Shown here: in pieces, positions 11,104 to 20,640 of the stretch
Layout: every line of letters starts with the position of its first letter
Position numbering within the stretch: position 1 is the stretch's first letter
Assembly (NCBI GenBank): GCA_905116865.2
Contig: CAJHNH020000724.1
Coordinates: forward strand, 816,772-880,771
DNA length: 64,000 nt
Direction of reading: 5' to 3'
DNA from: Candidula unifasciata
Taxonomy: Eukaryota; Mollusca; Gastropoda; Stylommatophora; Geomitridae
Notes under the pieces: model-generated
The model's input: the letters and a program-made list of their open reading frames with translations, nothing else
Told to the model about the DNA's origin: nothing
Databases searched by the model: none
Translations under genes and position numbers: made by a program

Positions 11104-11494
11104 TTCCACCTATGGGTGGTGGAAAATTCCAGGTGGGCCACTTAAACACCTCTGGCTAATCATGTAACGGAATTTGATAGGTAGTTTTTCTCTTCTCTTC
11201 GACGATTGAATTCTGTAGGATTACCAAATCAAAGACGAGAATCAAACAAGTGACAGTGATATTCAACATAACAAGTCAGGATTTCAAGAGAACTGCTGAA
11301 AACTGTGATAATTAATTCCCTGAAAATGATGATTCTCGTTAAGGCAACCTTTTGATTAATAATTCTTTCAATAATAATATAAAATCATGCCTAATCGATT
11401 ATCATTACAAAGAAAAACTGATCGAGCTGTATTCTCATGTCACTGTCCAGACATAAAATGCAAATCGCTGTTTGAGTTTTGTTTATCACATAGG
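11104..11494. other. Unassigned, no gene seen
   Basis: AT-rich sequence with no recognisable element. Confidence 0.45.
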
Positions 11495-11880
11495 AGCTCA
11501 CTGGTCTCGAGGCACGGTGTCCGCCTCGAGTGCTAAAGGTTCCGGTAAGGGCTGGGATTTTTTCACGCAGACTTGGACTTCTAGTAATGCCACCTGGTCT
11601 CTGGGTAGTGATATCGGACGCCCGTGTGTATTGTTGCGCACGTAAAAAAAATCCATTGACAGTTAGAAATCTAAACGAGTAATATAACTGCCCAGGCTAA
11701 ATTTAGAGTCAAAAATCTACCCAAAGTATTTCAGGATCCTCGCCGGTGCTACAGAACCTGTTTGTGCACTGTGCTGAGCTTCTTCGGACTCAGCCTTAAG
11801 TTACAAGAAGAACGGAGCACTTATTCGTTGCACCCGTGTGCCATGATGTGAATCCGTTGTTTAAAACATGAAACCTGTGT
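11495..11880 (+). mobile_element. SINE-F copy
   Basis: The head GGTCTCGAGGCACGGTGTCC is shared with 16105 and 57548. Then come ATCGGACGCCCGTGTGTATT, AGTATTTCAGGATCCTCGCC, GGTGCTACAG and AACGGAGCACTT blocks in the same order as the other copies. Confidence 0.8.
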
Positions 11881-12149
11881 ATCATTTGAAAAAGACTATG
11901 TCTGTGTCAGAGAGCTATCAGATGTTTGGTAATTCCCCCACACCCCTCCCCCTCCCTATTTGTTTAACTTCCTATTTGTTAAAGTAATTTTCCAGCTATA
12001 TCCGTAACAACAACGAAAAACATAAATCAAATAAATGTAATTGCAGTGCTTAGTCTTTGAGAATTAACGCTCTAGCCATGCGTATTATATCGTGTAGCCT
12101 CTAAGCAGCAGTAGATAACCCATTAGCTCAAAATTGAATGACATCTTCT

Positions 12150-12163
12150 TCTTATTATTATTA

Positions 12164-12255
<92 letters not shown>
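12150..12255. repeat. (TTA)n array
   Basis: A nearly pure TTA run. It abuts a minus-strand LINE terminus, so it may be that copy's (TAA)n 3' tail. Both long frames over it are artefacts. Confidence 0.95.
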
Positions 12256-12256
<1 letters not shown>

Positions 12257-12330
12257 TTCTTTTCTTCAGCATTCTGCGCCCTTGTGGTACACTGCTGCAG
12301 ATATCACCAGCTTCCGTTCAACTCTCGTTC
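12256..12330 (-). mobile_element. LINE 3' terminus, minus strand
   Basis: GCATTCTGCGCCCTTGTGG followed by GCTGCAGATATCACC matches the terminal segment at 29918-29975, which ends a minus-strand LINE stub with a GRPRETW motif. Here only the terminal 75 bp remains. Confidence 0.55.
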
Positions 12331-12344
12331 GTGACATCATATTT

Positions 12345-12410
12345 AACACACACACACACACACACCCGCACGCATGCACGCACGCCCGCACGCGCACACG
12401 CACACAATGT
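12345..12410. repeat. (CA)n / (CACG)n microsatellite
   Basis: CA repeat grading into CGCA-rich units. Confidence 0.9.
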
Positions 12411-12929
12411 TTGGTTAGGCGCCAGATGGACTGCGAAATAATTTTCTTCGTTTTTGGGGGTCACGGGTGTTTAAAAAAAAACCACAAGAAAACAGATTGA
12501 CAAACACTGATATAAAGCAGGCTTGTCAAACATCCGGCCCTTTGCAAGCAATAACTTCTATTAAATGGCTTCAACCATTTGTATGTGAGCCTAATTACAA
12601 CACAAATGTGACCCATGAGCCCTCATGAGATCTTTAATTTTGACATACCTCAGGTAAATAAAGGATACGAAACTAACCTGAACACACTGACAATCGGGAA
12701 TTCGTTATTCGTTTCTTTTAACAGGACTTTGTAGCGTGTTTAAAAAAAAAAAAAAAAAAACAAGGTCCTTCCTCGTTTCCTACACAACACGTAAGAAAAG
12801 GGACTTCCTAAATAATAATAATCTTATCAAACTAATTTAAATGTAAAGTTTAATTATAGCCTAGATAACTTGAATTGTCACATAATCCAATCACTAAATA
12901 AGGACGAACATTGGAACTAGAACTGAATA
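12411..12929. other. Unassigned; weak hAT-like end
   Basis: GGCTTGTCAAACATCCGGCC at about 12512 resembles a hAT miniature-element end, but no partner end or duplication was found. Poly-A at 12741-12761. Confidence 0.3.
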
Positions 12930-13195
12930 TTGATTGAAGAAGGTTGGCTACTAAAGACGATAAAACACAGAAAACTGAAATATTTTGGTCACTTGAAACA
13001 GCACGAAAGTTTAGAGAGAACAATAATGCAGGGGTATATGCCTGTGAAGAGAGAAAGAGGAAGGCCAAAGAAAATATGGGTGCAGGATGTGGCGGATGAT
13101 CTCCAGATGGGCGATCGGACGCGGGACATCTTGCTTGTGATCGATGAGTTTTCTGGAAGGTCGTTATGGGAGCAAGGTTCTGCAAAGGACAGGCT
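12930..13195 (+). mobile_element. LINE 3' stub with (CTGA)n tail
   Basis: An open frame from 12930 to 13208 encodes the C-terminal region after a LINE reverse transcriptase: LKYFGHLKQHESLERTIMQG (the FGH motif), then RERGRPKKIWVQDV (the GRPxxxW motif) and a basic-to-acidic end. It runs directly into a CTGA array that supplies the last codons, as expected where a retrotransposed copy ends in a short tandem tail. Everything upstream of the FGH motif is missing, so this is a 5'-truncated insertion. A sister copy lies at 63664-63800. Confidence 0.8.
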
Positions 13196-13321
13196 ACTGA
13201 CTGACTGACTGACTGACTGACTGACTGACTGACTGACTGACTGACTGACTGACTGACTGACTGACTGACTGACTGACTGACTGACTGACTGACTGACTAA
13301 CTGACTGACTGACTGACTGAG
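13196..13321. repeat. (CTGA)n array, LINE tail
   Basis: About 31 nearly perfect tetranucleotide units following the LINE stub. Confidence 0.95.
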
Positions 13322-13405
13322 AAATAAAAAATAAGGTTAATGAACACAGTAACTACTACTTTAAGGCGTAGAATATATGGTTGATTGCAGCCTTTTACAT
13401 CCTAT

Positions 13406-13462
13406 CTCCAGAGTGGGGTAATATAATTCCAGAGTGGGGTACTATAATTTCAAAGTGGGGAT
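13406..13462. repeat. Short tandem repeat, about 22-bp unit
   Basis: Three units of the form CCAGAGTGGGGTAATATAAT; the third is diverged. Confidence 0.8.
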
Positions 13463-13596
13463 GACTTTGCTTTGTATGAGATCTTTCTTTGCGCAGATTG
13501 GGATTGTCTTATGCTGTAAGAAAAACAAAAAGGCGGCCTCAGGTCGAGGAGGGGGGAGGGGAGTTGTTGTCTATGACTATGATGCTACACTAATAT

Positions 13597-13665
13597 TTGT
13601 ATAGACCATTCAGCATTCGATGCCTGATGCGGTCAATGTCACCGGCCGCTTTTACTTCAAATGGG
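13597..13665 (-). mobile_element. SINE-C fragment
   Basis: Minus-strand match to the AAGTAAAAGCGGCC and GACATTGACC-like part of the SINE-C body. Confidence 0.45.
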
Positions 13666-13864
13666 ACAGCCGTCAGCATTCCCGTTTACAATGCCTCGCT
13701 TGTGCACTACGGTTGAATTAAATCTCCATGATTCGTCAAGTCAAACAAAAAGAATTCTACTACTACAGCAAAATGGCATCGTTTCCTTTCCAGTTTTCAT
13801 CATCCTCATCTTCTTTTTATAGTTCATAGTGTGAGGTGATGATAGTTATGTATATATAAAACCT

Positions 13865-14070
13865 TGCCTGGCTCACTAGCTCAGTTGGTTAACCTGACTC
13901 TGCGGTGACCAGGTGACGAACTCCTTGTGGTCCGGGTTCACCACCGGTGGTAGGCAGAAAAGCCACATTTCTCCCAGACTCACGGTATCTATCATGAAAT
14001 CAAAGCCGAGGGTTTCGATATCCATAGTACTGAGCCAAAAGGTTTACAACTCATGGTTTCTGGATTTTAA
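13865..14070 (+). mobile_element. SINE-B, full length
   Basis: The head GCTCACTAGCTCAGTTGG, the GGTGACGAACTCCTTGTGG block, AGAAAAGCCACATTTCTCCC and the end CTCATGGTTTCTGGAT are all present in order. Confidence 0.85.
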
Positions 14071-14094
14071 AAAAAAACAAAAATTCTAAAAACT

Positions 14095-14270
14095 TATGTC
14101 TCGTGTACTGTTGGTCAGTTCTGACACAGATTATCCTCCAGGCCATGATGTCAGAATGTTTAGTATCTTCTTTCTCAGTCTCCCTCTGTCTCGTTTCTCC
14201 TACACCTTCACAATGTACTCCAGTTTTCTCCTTCTCATCACATGACCGAACAATGTACACGGTTCTCCTC
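14095..14270 (-). mobile_element. LINE 3' stub (GHVMRR type)
   Basis: The minus strand encodes FGHVMRRRKLEYIVK, a stop, then KRDRGRLRKKILNILTSWP: the FGH and RGRxRxK motifs of a LINE C-terminus. Two in-frame stops make it a pseudogene fragment. Confidence 0.65.
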
Positions 14271-15057
14271 AGATGTGAGTAGTCAGCTCTCTTCGTGAGT
14301 CTGTTTCAGGACATCTTCTTTCTCTTTTTGGTGTGTTTAGTGTGTTCTCGTCATTCGTCTCTAAAACCCCATCCTCGCACGCTTTCAAATAATTGTCAGT
14401 GATTCACATCGCTCGTCTACTGGTATGGAATTACCCCCCCCCCCTCCCTTTTCCCCCTACCCCAATTATACTGAAAGTCAAACCAGTAGGATTCTACTCC
14501 GGCCAACACAGTGTTGTCATTTCATCGAAGAAACCATAAGTTTCCTTTCGATTTTTATAATCCTCATAAATATGGTGACCATAAGTCACATTCTCTTGAG
14601 GACAGTATCGTTTTTTGGGACCTCCCCAACGTTACTCATCGTCAGTTGGGACAAATGACTCTTTTTAAGTATAGACCCGACAGTATATGCCTGCCTAAAA
14701 ACGATACTGTCCCGGCGATATTGTCATCACCCTACTCAAACTTTTACGAAATTTTTACAAGTATTTCACTTGTTTTGGTTCCTCTCTTGCGGTCTTTCCT
14801 TTGACTTTCTTGGAAGAATTTAGAATGAACAACCGAAAACAACTGCAGTATATCCTTGAATGAACACATCGTCCCACCCGAATGACACATTGTAAAACAA
14901 GGGTCAATGCGCCAATGCGCACGTCCTGGTCTCGCTTTCGTATTGAGTCACTGCACCTACCTTTTCCCGCGTCAATGAAATCTCAAATAGCGTTTAATAA
15001 ATTGGGTAACAAAATACGTTTTGATTGATTTAATTCTGCTTATTCTCCATGTTCCCC
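14271..15057. other. Unassigned; contains an imperfect hairpin
   Basis: No gene recognised. GGACAGTATCGTTTTTTGG at about 14599 pairs with CTAAAAACGATACTGTCCC at about 14695, giving an imperfect inverted repeat with an 80-bp loop, possibly a remnant of a miniature element. Poly-C at 14433-14443. Confidence 0.45.
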
Positions 15058-15265
<208 letters not shown>

Positions 15266-16094
15266 CTCTCGCACAAAGGGGCCCCAGAACGCACAATTGG
15301 GAACTAAGTTAATTTATAAGTTTTGTTATGTACTCCGTGTTTCCTGTGAGGTTGGTGACAATATATAAGGAAAGCCAATGTGTTAAACTTTATTGACTAG
15401 TATACCCGTCACCTTCTTCTTCTCTTCTTCTTCTTCTTCTTCTTCTTTCTTCTGCCCTCTATCTCCCACCGAAGCATACTCCTAAACCAGCTCATGCATG
15501 TCAGGTCACCCTAACCTGAACAGTCACACACAGCTCACCCCACGTCCTCCCCATTTTTTTTTAAATCTCACCCACTAGCTCTCTTCTCCTGGTTTTATTA
15601 TTGTTTTATTTATTATTTTTTCTGGCCTCTATTTGTGTGTCTGCTGCGGGTATTCCCGTCAATCAATAGTTACATACTCTCATACCTGCCGCAACTGCAT
15701 TCACCGTGCAAAACCTTGATGCTAAGTCACACGTCACTACAACAGCTCTATAAATAAACACTGATGTCATCATGGCACGGTATTGAATCGTTCCGACCAC
15801 TGCAGAGAATGTCTAGAACTTTCGCTCCGTTTCATCATCCTCGGCAGATTCTGGTGATTAAAAATAGCACAAGGTCACTGTGGCTGTCAGGTCCTGGGTG
15901 GAATGTCTGTGTTCTTTTACTGTTTGAAAAAATACCGTAGAGTGAAGAAAAAAAAATATAAGGGTCGGCGGGGTGTCAGCGTATTGTGCAAATAAAACCA
16001 GGCGACTCGGTTTGTTAAGCTCGCCAACTTTAACTCCCTTTTTCCGCACCTTCTCTACTTTCTCTCTTTTCCCCTCGTCATGTCCACACAGATT
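15266..16094. other. Unassigned intergenic stretch
   Basis: A (TTC)n-like run lies at 15415-15452. Otherwise no gene or named family was seen. Confidence 0.45.
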
Positions 16095-16500
16095 TATAGG
16101 GACTGCGTGGTCTGGAGGCATGGCGTACGTCTCGAGTGCAGGAGGTCCCAAGTTCAAGCCCCCGGTGAAGGCTCTGATTTTTTCATGTTGACTTCTAGTA
16201 ATTTCCCCCGTTCTCTGGGTAGTTAGATCGGACGCCCGTGTGTATTATTGCGTACGTTTTAAAAAATCCCTAAATTCCTTGGCATTTCGAAATCGAAAAA
16301 GAGTAGCTTAACGGCGTCGCCCAGGCAAAAATTTGGAGTTAAAAATCTAGCCAAAGTATTTAAGGATCCTCGCCGGTGCTTTAGAATTCGTAGGATTGTT
16401 AGGATTGAGGTTTCAGTCAGAAGTAAAACGGAGCACTTATGGGTTACTACTCTTGTTCCACAATGTTGATCCCTTGTCTAAACCATTGAGTTTTGGCACT
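16095..16500 (+). mobile_element. SINE-F copy
   Basis: Head GGTCTGGAGGCATGGCG, B-box-like AAGTTCAAGCCCC, then ATCGGACGCCCGTGTGTATT and AAGGATCCTCGCCGGTGC. It ends after the AACGGAGCACTTATGGGTT block. Confidence 0.8.
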
Positions 16501-17035
16501 GCCAGCTCCAAATTTAAAAGGCCGTACAGCTCGAACGGGAATTCCCGTTCTTGTGCAAGAATTGAGTCCCTCTGCGTTTACAGTTTGTATCGAGGAGATG
16601 TATACGCAAATTAAACTACAGTTTCATTAATTTTCGACATATTTTTTAGAATAATTAGAGAAGGGCGTGAGTTTTGGTTTACAATTGACGTCACTGCACA
16701 CTGGGAATTCCCACACGTACTCGATCCTATCACGTCCGACTTTCGCTTTTGATATATAGAGTTGGACATGATCCTGTTTAATAGAGAGATAAACAGACAT
16801 AAAGACTGACGGAGAGACGTCTAGAAGAATCGATGCATTCATGGATGGATGGAACGAACTAGTGAACTTTAATATCCTAGGGTCACAAATTGGTAACGCA
16901 TGCCCGTAATGCACGATATTATTATGTTAATTGTTGCACGTAAACAAGGTTTATGACTGTTATTCCCCCCCCCCCCACCCCCTACTATTCCCCATCAAAT
17001 TTCAGGAAAAGTTTTCCATGTGTCAGCGCCCCTGA
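16501..17035. other. Unassigned, no gene seen
   Basis: Poly-C at 16965-16982. The minus-strand frame 16627-16914 has no recognisable domain. Confidence 0.45.
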
Positions 17036-17039
17036 CCCG

Positions 17040-17155
17040 AAGGACGAGTGGAGGAGAGGCTGTGGTTGCACACTGGTTGTAGGGGCGGATTCGAACCAAT
17101 ATCCTCTAGACGCAGGCATCGAGCCGTTTAGCCATCAACCATCCCAGCTGGATTG
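17040..17155 (-). mobile_element. tRNA-like SINE head (type E)
   Basis: The minus strand reads GGGATGGTTGATGGCTAAACG, then TTGGTTCGAATCCGCCCC (a strong B box). No convincing cloverleaf was seen, so it is called a SINE head. Confidence 0.5.
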
Positions 17156-17349
17156 TACACAAAAGGTGGATGTGTCAGGCTGATGTGGCCGTATGCGATT
17201 TCATCACTGTAGAGTATTTTTGTGCAGCACACCGGCTGACGTGGCCAAATATCCCTTTATCACAACAGCTGACGCAAGATGTGATATATCACCATACATA
17301 TATACGTGGCACCATACGCCCGTGTCATCGAGTCGCCTTGTTGTTTTCA

Positions 17350-17480
17350 CGACCTTGGCTGCCGGGTCGACCCAGCCTAAAATGAGCACAGGTAAAGTTC
17401 TGGGAAGAAAAGGCGTTCGGCGTATTGTTGAATACCTCACCCAAAAAGTCCCCGTTGGCCTATATGAGCCGGGCATCATC
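17350..17480 (+). mobile_element. SINE-C body fragment
   Basis: GGTCGACCCAGCCTAAAATG and the following GTTCTGGGAAGAAAAGGCG block match the middle of SINE-C. The tRNA-like head is not recognisable here. Confidence 0.6.
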
Positions 17481-17639
17481 TGTCTGATATGTTACTAGCA
17501 TCAACATGCTGTTTTACTTATTTTTTAAAAATCTTTTTTTTAATTTTTACAGATTGATTATTGATGTTGTGAACATCACGTCGCCGACATTGATTCTCAG
17601 AACACTAACTTCTGCTTCTTTTTGTTCTTTTTTTTTTTT

Positions 17640-17768
17640 CTCCCCCTTCTAATTCTGTTTTTTTTTCTTCTTCTTCTTCTTCTTCTTCTTCTTCTTCTTC
17701 TTCTTCTTCTTCTTCTTCTTCTTCTTCTTCTTCTTCTTCTTCTTCTTCTTCTTCTTCTTCTTCTTCTT
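17640..17768. repeat. (TTC)n array
   Basis: A nearly pure TTC run directly joined to element D at 17769. On the D strand it is a (GAA)n 3' tail. Confidence 0.95.
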
Positions 17769-18055
17769 TGTGTTCACCAGCTGTAAATTCCGGGGGAAAG
17801 TTTTGGTTATTCGTCGACCACTGGTCTTGAGTTTTGTTCCAGAATCTAAGTATTGGGTGCACATCCGTTTCACACATCCGACTTTTTTGTATGCAGACTC
17901 TTGGTTTCTTTTCCGTCAGGCAAGTGTACTCCGACTTCGAATGCTTCCCCTACTTAGTATACTCCTACGACATGCCTATTTGGGGAGGTACTGTATCCAT
18001 TCTTATTTTTTCCCCAAACTGGGGTCCCGGAACCCACACGGGGACCTTGGGGTTT
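17769..18055 (-). mobile_element. Element D, near full length
   Basis: Read on the plus strand, the conserved blocks CACCAGCTGTAAATTCCGG, AAAGTTTTGGTTATTCGTCG, TTCCAGAATCTAAG and TCCTACGACATGC run to the distal GGGTCCCGGAACCCACAC end. Confidence 0.8.
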
Positions 18056-19260
18056 AATAAGTGTAAGTAGCAACTGTACGGCTGCTATCAGATATTAAAT
18101 TTACGCCTGCAGTTTTTCGCCTTTTTTAACTTCAAAACAAATAATGGGGTAGGACAGGTCGTCGCCTTCCCGTGCTAAAAGGGTTAAGAGAGTGACAAAA
18201 TGGCAAAAATGTTTGCTTTTTAATCATTAAAAAATTATAAGCGCGTGAGAGAGCGGGGGGAGGGGAGATAAAAAAGAGTGTGTGTGTGTGTGTGTGTGTG
18301 GGTGGGTTGATGTGTGTGGGTGTGAGGGGAAGCAGTGCATTTTCCGCACCTAACTTTACTAATTTTTTTTTTTTTTTTTAAATGGCCGTGCCTTGCTATG
18401 CCACTAAATACATCCACCGCATTTCCTTTGTCTATCAGGACTAATCAATATCTGTGAAGTTATTTCTCCCGTCACGGTAATCCTTCCGTGACATCCCACA
18501 CTACTCAATAGTGATAATTATACAAAATTACTAGTCGCAACCTCCATGTAATAGCCACGTCCGACGTGGTGATAGCGATCGTTCTAAATATAGCAATGGA
18601 AAGTCCTGACCGTGTCCCTGGGAATTCAAGCCTAAGTTTAGAATCTGACGAAAGCGTGCTGTATGATTCGATCTGATGGAAGGACTTGAGCCAATGAGAA
18701 TGAGGGGATTGTTTTAACTGTTTGTCAATATTACGTTATCAAAGAGGAAGAGCAAGACCATTCTTGTGACAATTTATTGTACGCGGAAGAACAAAGGCGT
18801 GTCAGACACAGCAACTCATGGATCTGTCTTTCTGTTTTCTCTCATGCTGTGGAACTCAAAGATTTTTTTTTCTTTAAAGAAGACATATTGATTCTGTCTT
18901 ATTTTTCATCTTTTCTCTACTCCTGGAATGCTTCGCGGCATCAGGGAAAGGAAGATATCTCTGGAACTAGCCATTCTGTTAGCTTTGTATAAAGTCCATG
19001 TTCTGCTTGGTCGACCTCTGTATCTGTTACTGTTACCGCTGTATCTGTATAACATAGCTCTCTGTGGCGCCATGTATGACATCGTCTGGCGAGTTCTAAA
19101 CTTGTATCTTATTGGAGAGAAAAACAAACGAAAGGGGTGGGGGTGGTAACAGACTCACTGTCCCTAAGCAAGCATGTCGTTAGAGGTGAAGATGTCACAG
19201 CTATGCCTTTATTCAGAAAGCAATGCGCCACAAATAATGTGTATAAGGGAAGAACGCAGA
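18056..19260. other. Unassigned; (GT)n at 18276-18325
   Basis: Apart from the GT run I recognise nothing. The frame 18928-19149 (hydrophobic, 73 residues) and its antisense partner show no conserved motif. Confidence 0.4.
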
Positions 19261-19504
19261 ACTAGGAGGAGGAGAAAAAGGAGGAAGAGAGGAAGAAGGA
19301 AACAGAAGAAGAAGAAGAAGAAGAAGAACAACAACAACAACAACAACCTGTAAAAGTGGATACAAGCATGAAGGTGCTTTGGAAAAAATGGGGCGGGAAA
19401 AAAAGGGGGGAAGGGGGGGGAGGCTGCGGGGGAGATTAAGTCCGACCTACCTTGGGCCCGTGTTGTTACAAGTTTTCTGCTCCACAGTTATTTTTTCATA
19501 GGGC

Positions 19505-20260
19505 TAAACATAAAGAAGTAATAAAGACCCTTTTCTAACGCTTAGGCGACGAGATATGGGAGAGTACCCCTATTTTTCAGACCAATGGTTCCCCGTGAAT
19601 AAAAAGACAAATTTAAATACATTTTATACCGACATTGGTTTTCAATGTCAACTTGGACATTTAAAAAAAACCGAAGAAACAAAAACACCTGTAAAAGAGT
19701 TGAGAATGGCTGCGAATAAAACCCGAAAAAGATCGAGTGAGAAACGATTGATTACAAAAAACTATTTGGGAAACCCTCCCCTCGTTAAATTTATTGAAGA
19801 ACAAAGAATAAATGGGGTTTTGGGCCCAATGAGAAAAGGAACCCAAAGATGCCAGATCAAAGCATACAACTAAAAAAACAAAAAACCAAGAGGGGAGGGG
19901 GGAAAACAACCCAAGAAAATGGAAATTTAAGGAGTCCCCTGCAACTTGAGACTTCTAACATCAGGGCAATAAGAAAAGGAATTGGAGCGGGCCCCGGCTC
20001 GGTTGCCGGGCATCTGATAGACTGGACGCCTAGCGGGACAACAATTTTTACCAAAAAAAAGAAAAAGAATCGGCATAAAGGGGGGTAATGTTTGGCCGCA
20101 TTACGCCGGCCGTCTTTATTTCCCCCAGGACAGCCTCCTGGTACCCAATTTTAGGCTGGGTCGCCTGAAACCCCCCCATTCATGAGAATACCCCGCAGCC
20201 CGCAGTGGGTTTCCAAAGGCCCAACTCGGACGGGCGTCCTGGGCTTAAAATCCCAAGTGG
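19505..20260 (-). mobile_element. SINE-C split by a LINE fragment
   Basis: The minus-strand SINE-C 3' part (AAAGACCCTTTTCTAACGC, then ATTTTTCAGACCAATGG) occupies 19505-19600. Its middle (CATTACGCCGGCCGTCTTTA and the CTGGTACCCAATTTTAGG block) resumes at 20085-20260. The 485 bp between is a plus-strand LINE fragment. Homopolymers are inflated throughout. Confidence 0.6.
19601..20080 (+). mobile_element. LINE RT C-terminal fragment nested in SINE-C
   Basis: The frame 19556-19873 includes ELRMAANKTRKRSSEKRLI, then LVKFIEEQRINGVLGPMRK. This aligns, with substitutions, to the intact LINE at about 50940-51090, which reads CLRKAANKTRLDRI and later YIEHQRMKWFGHLTRMK. The following plus-strand frame has a poor GRPRK-like remnant. 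The fragment is decayed and lies in sequence with many suspicious homopolymer runs. Confidence 0.55.
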
Positions 20261-20329
20261 GATATCCCTAAGTCGCATTTTGTTCAGGAAAAAGGTGTAT
20301 ATGGCATAGGACGCCCAAAAATAGGGCTG

Positions 20330-20640
20330 TAAAACCCTAGTCATTGGGTTTTGGGACCCCCTTGTGCGTCGGGGGGGGGGGGGGGGGGGGAAAAAGGGCC
20401 CACTACCCCTTAAAAATTAAAGGGAAAGGGTGCGAAATTTTAGGGACAAATTTTTCCTTTAAAGAGAGTGTTTTCCCTTTCCCGAGAGTTTAGGGAAACC
20501 AAAAAGTCCCGCAGACAAAAAAAGCCGGATCGTAAAAAAAAGGCGAATTTAAAACTAAATTTTGGAAAAAAAGACCCCTCAAAATCCAAAAAGTGGAAAA
20601 ACAACCCGAACCTTCGCCGGGGGTTTTTCAGCCGGTTAAA
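20330..20640. other. Noisy sequence with long G run
   Basis: A run of more than 20 G at about 20369-20391 and many 3-6 base homopolymers suggest consensus error. No feature was recognised. Confidence 0.5.

Noticed and set aside
18906..19149. Hydrophobic plus-strand frame and an antisense frame with RGRPSRTW
   Set aside because: The antisense GRPSRTW resembles a LINE C-terminal motif, but surrounding residues do not support it. The hydrophobic frame has no conserved feature.
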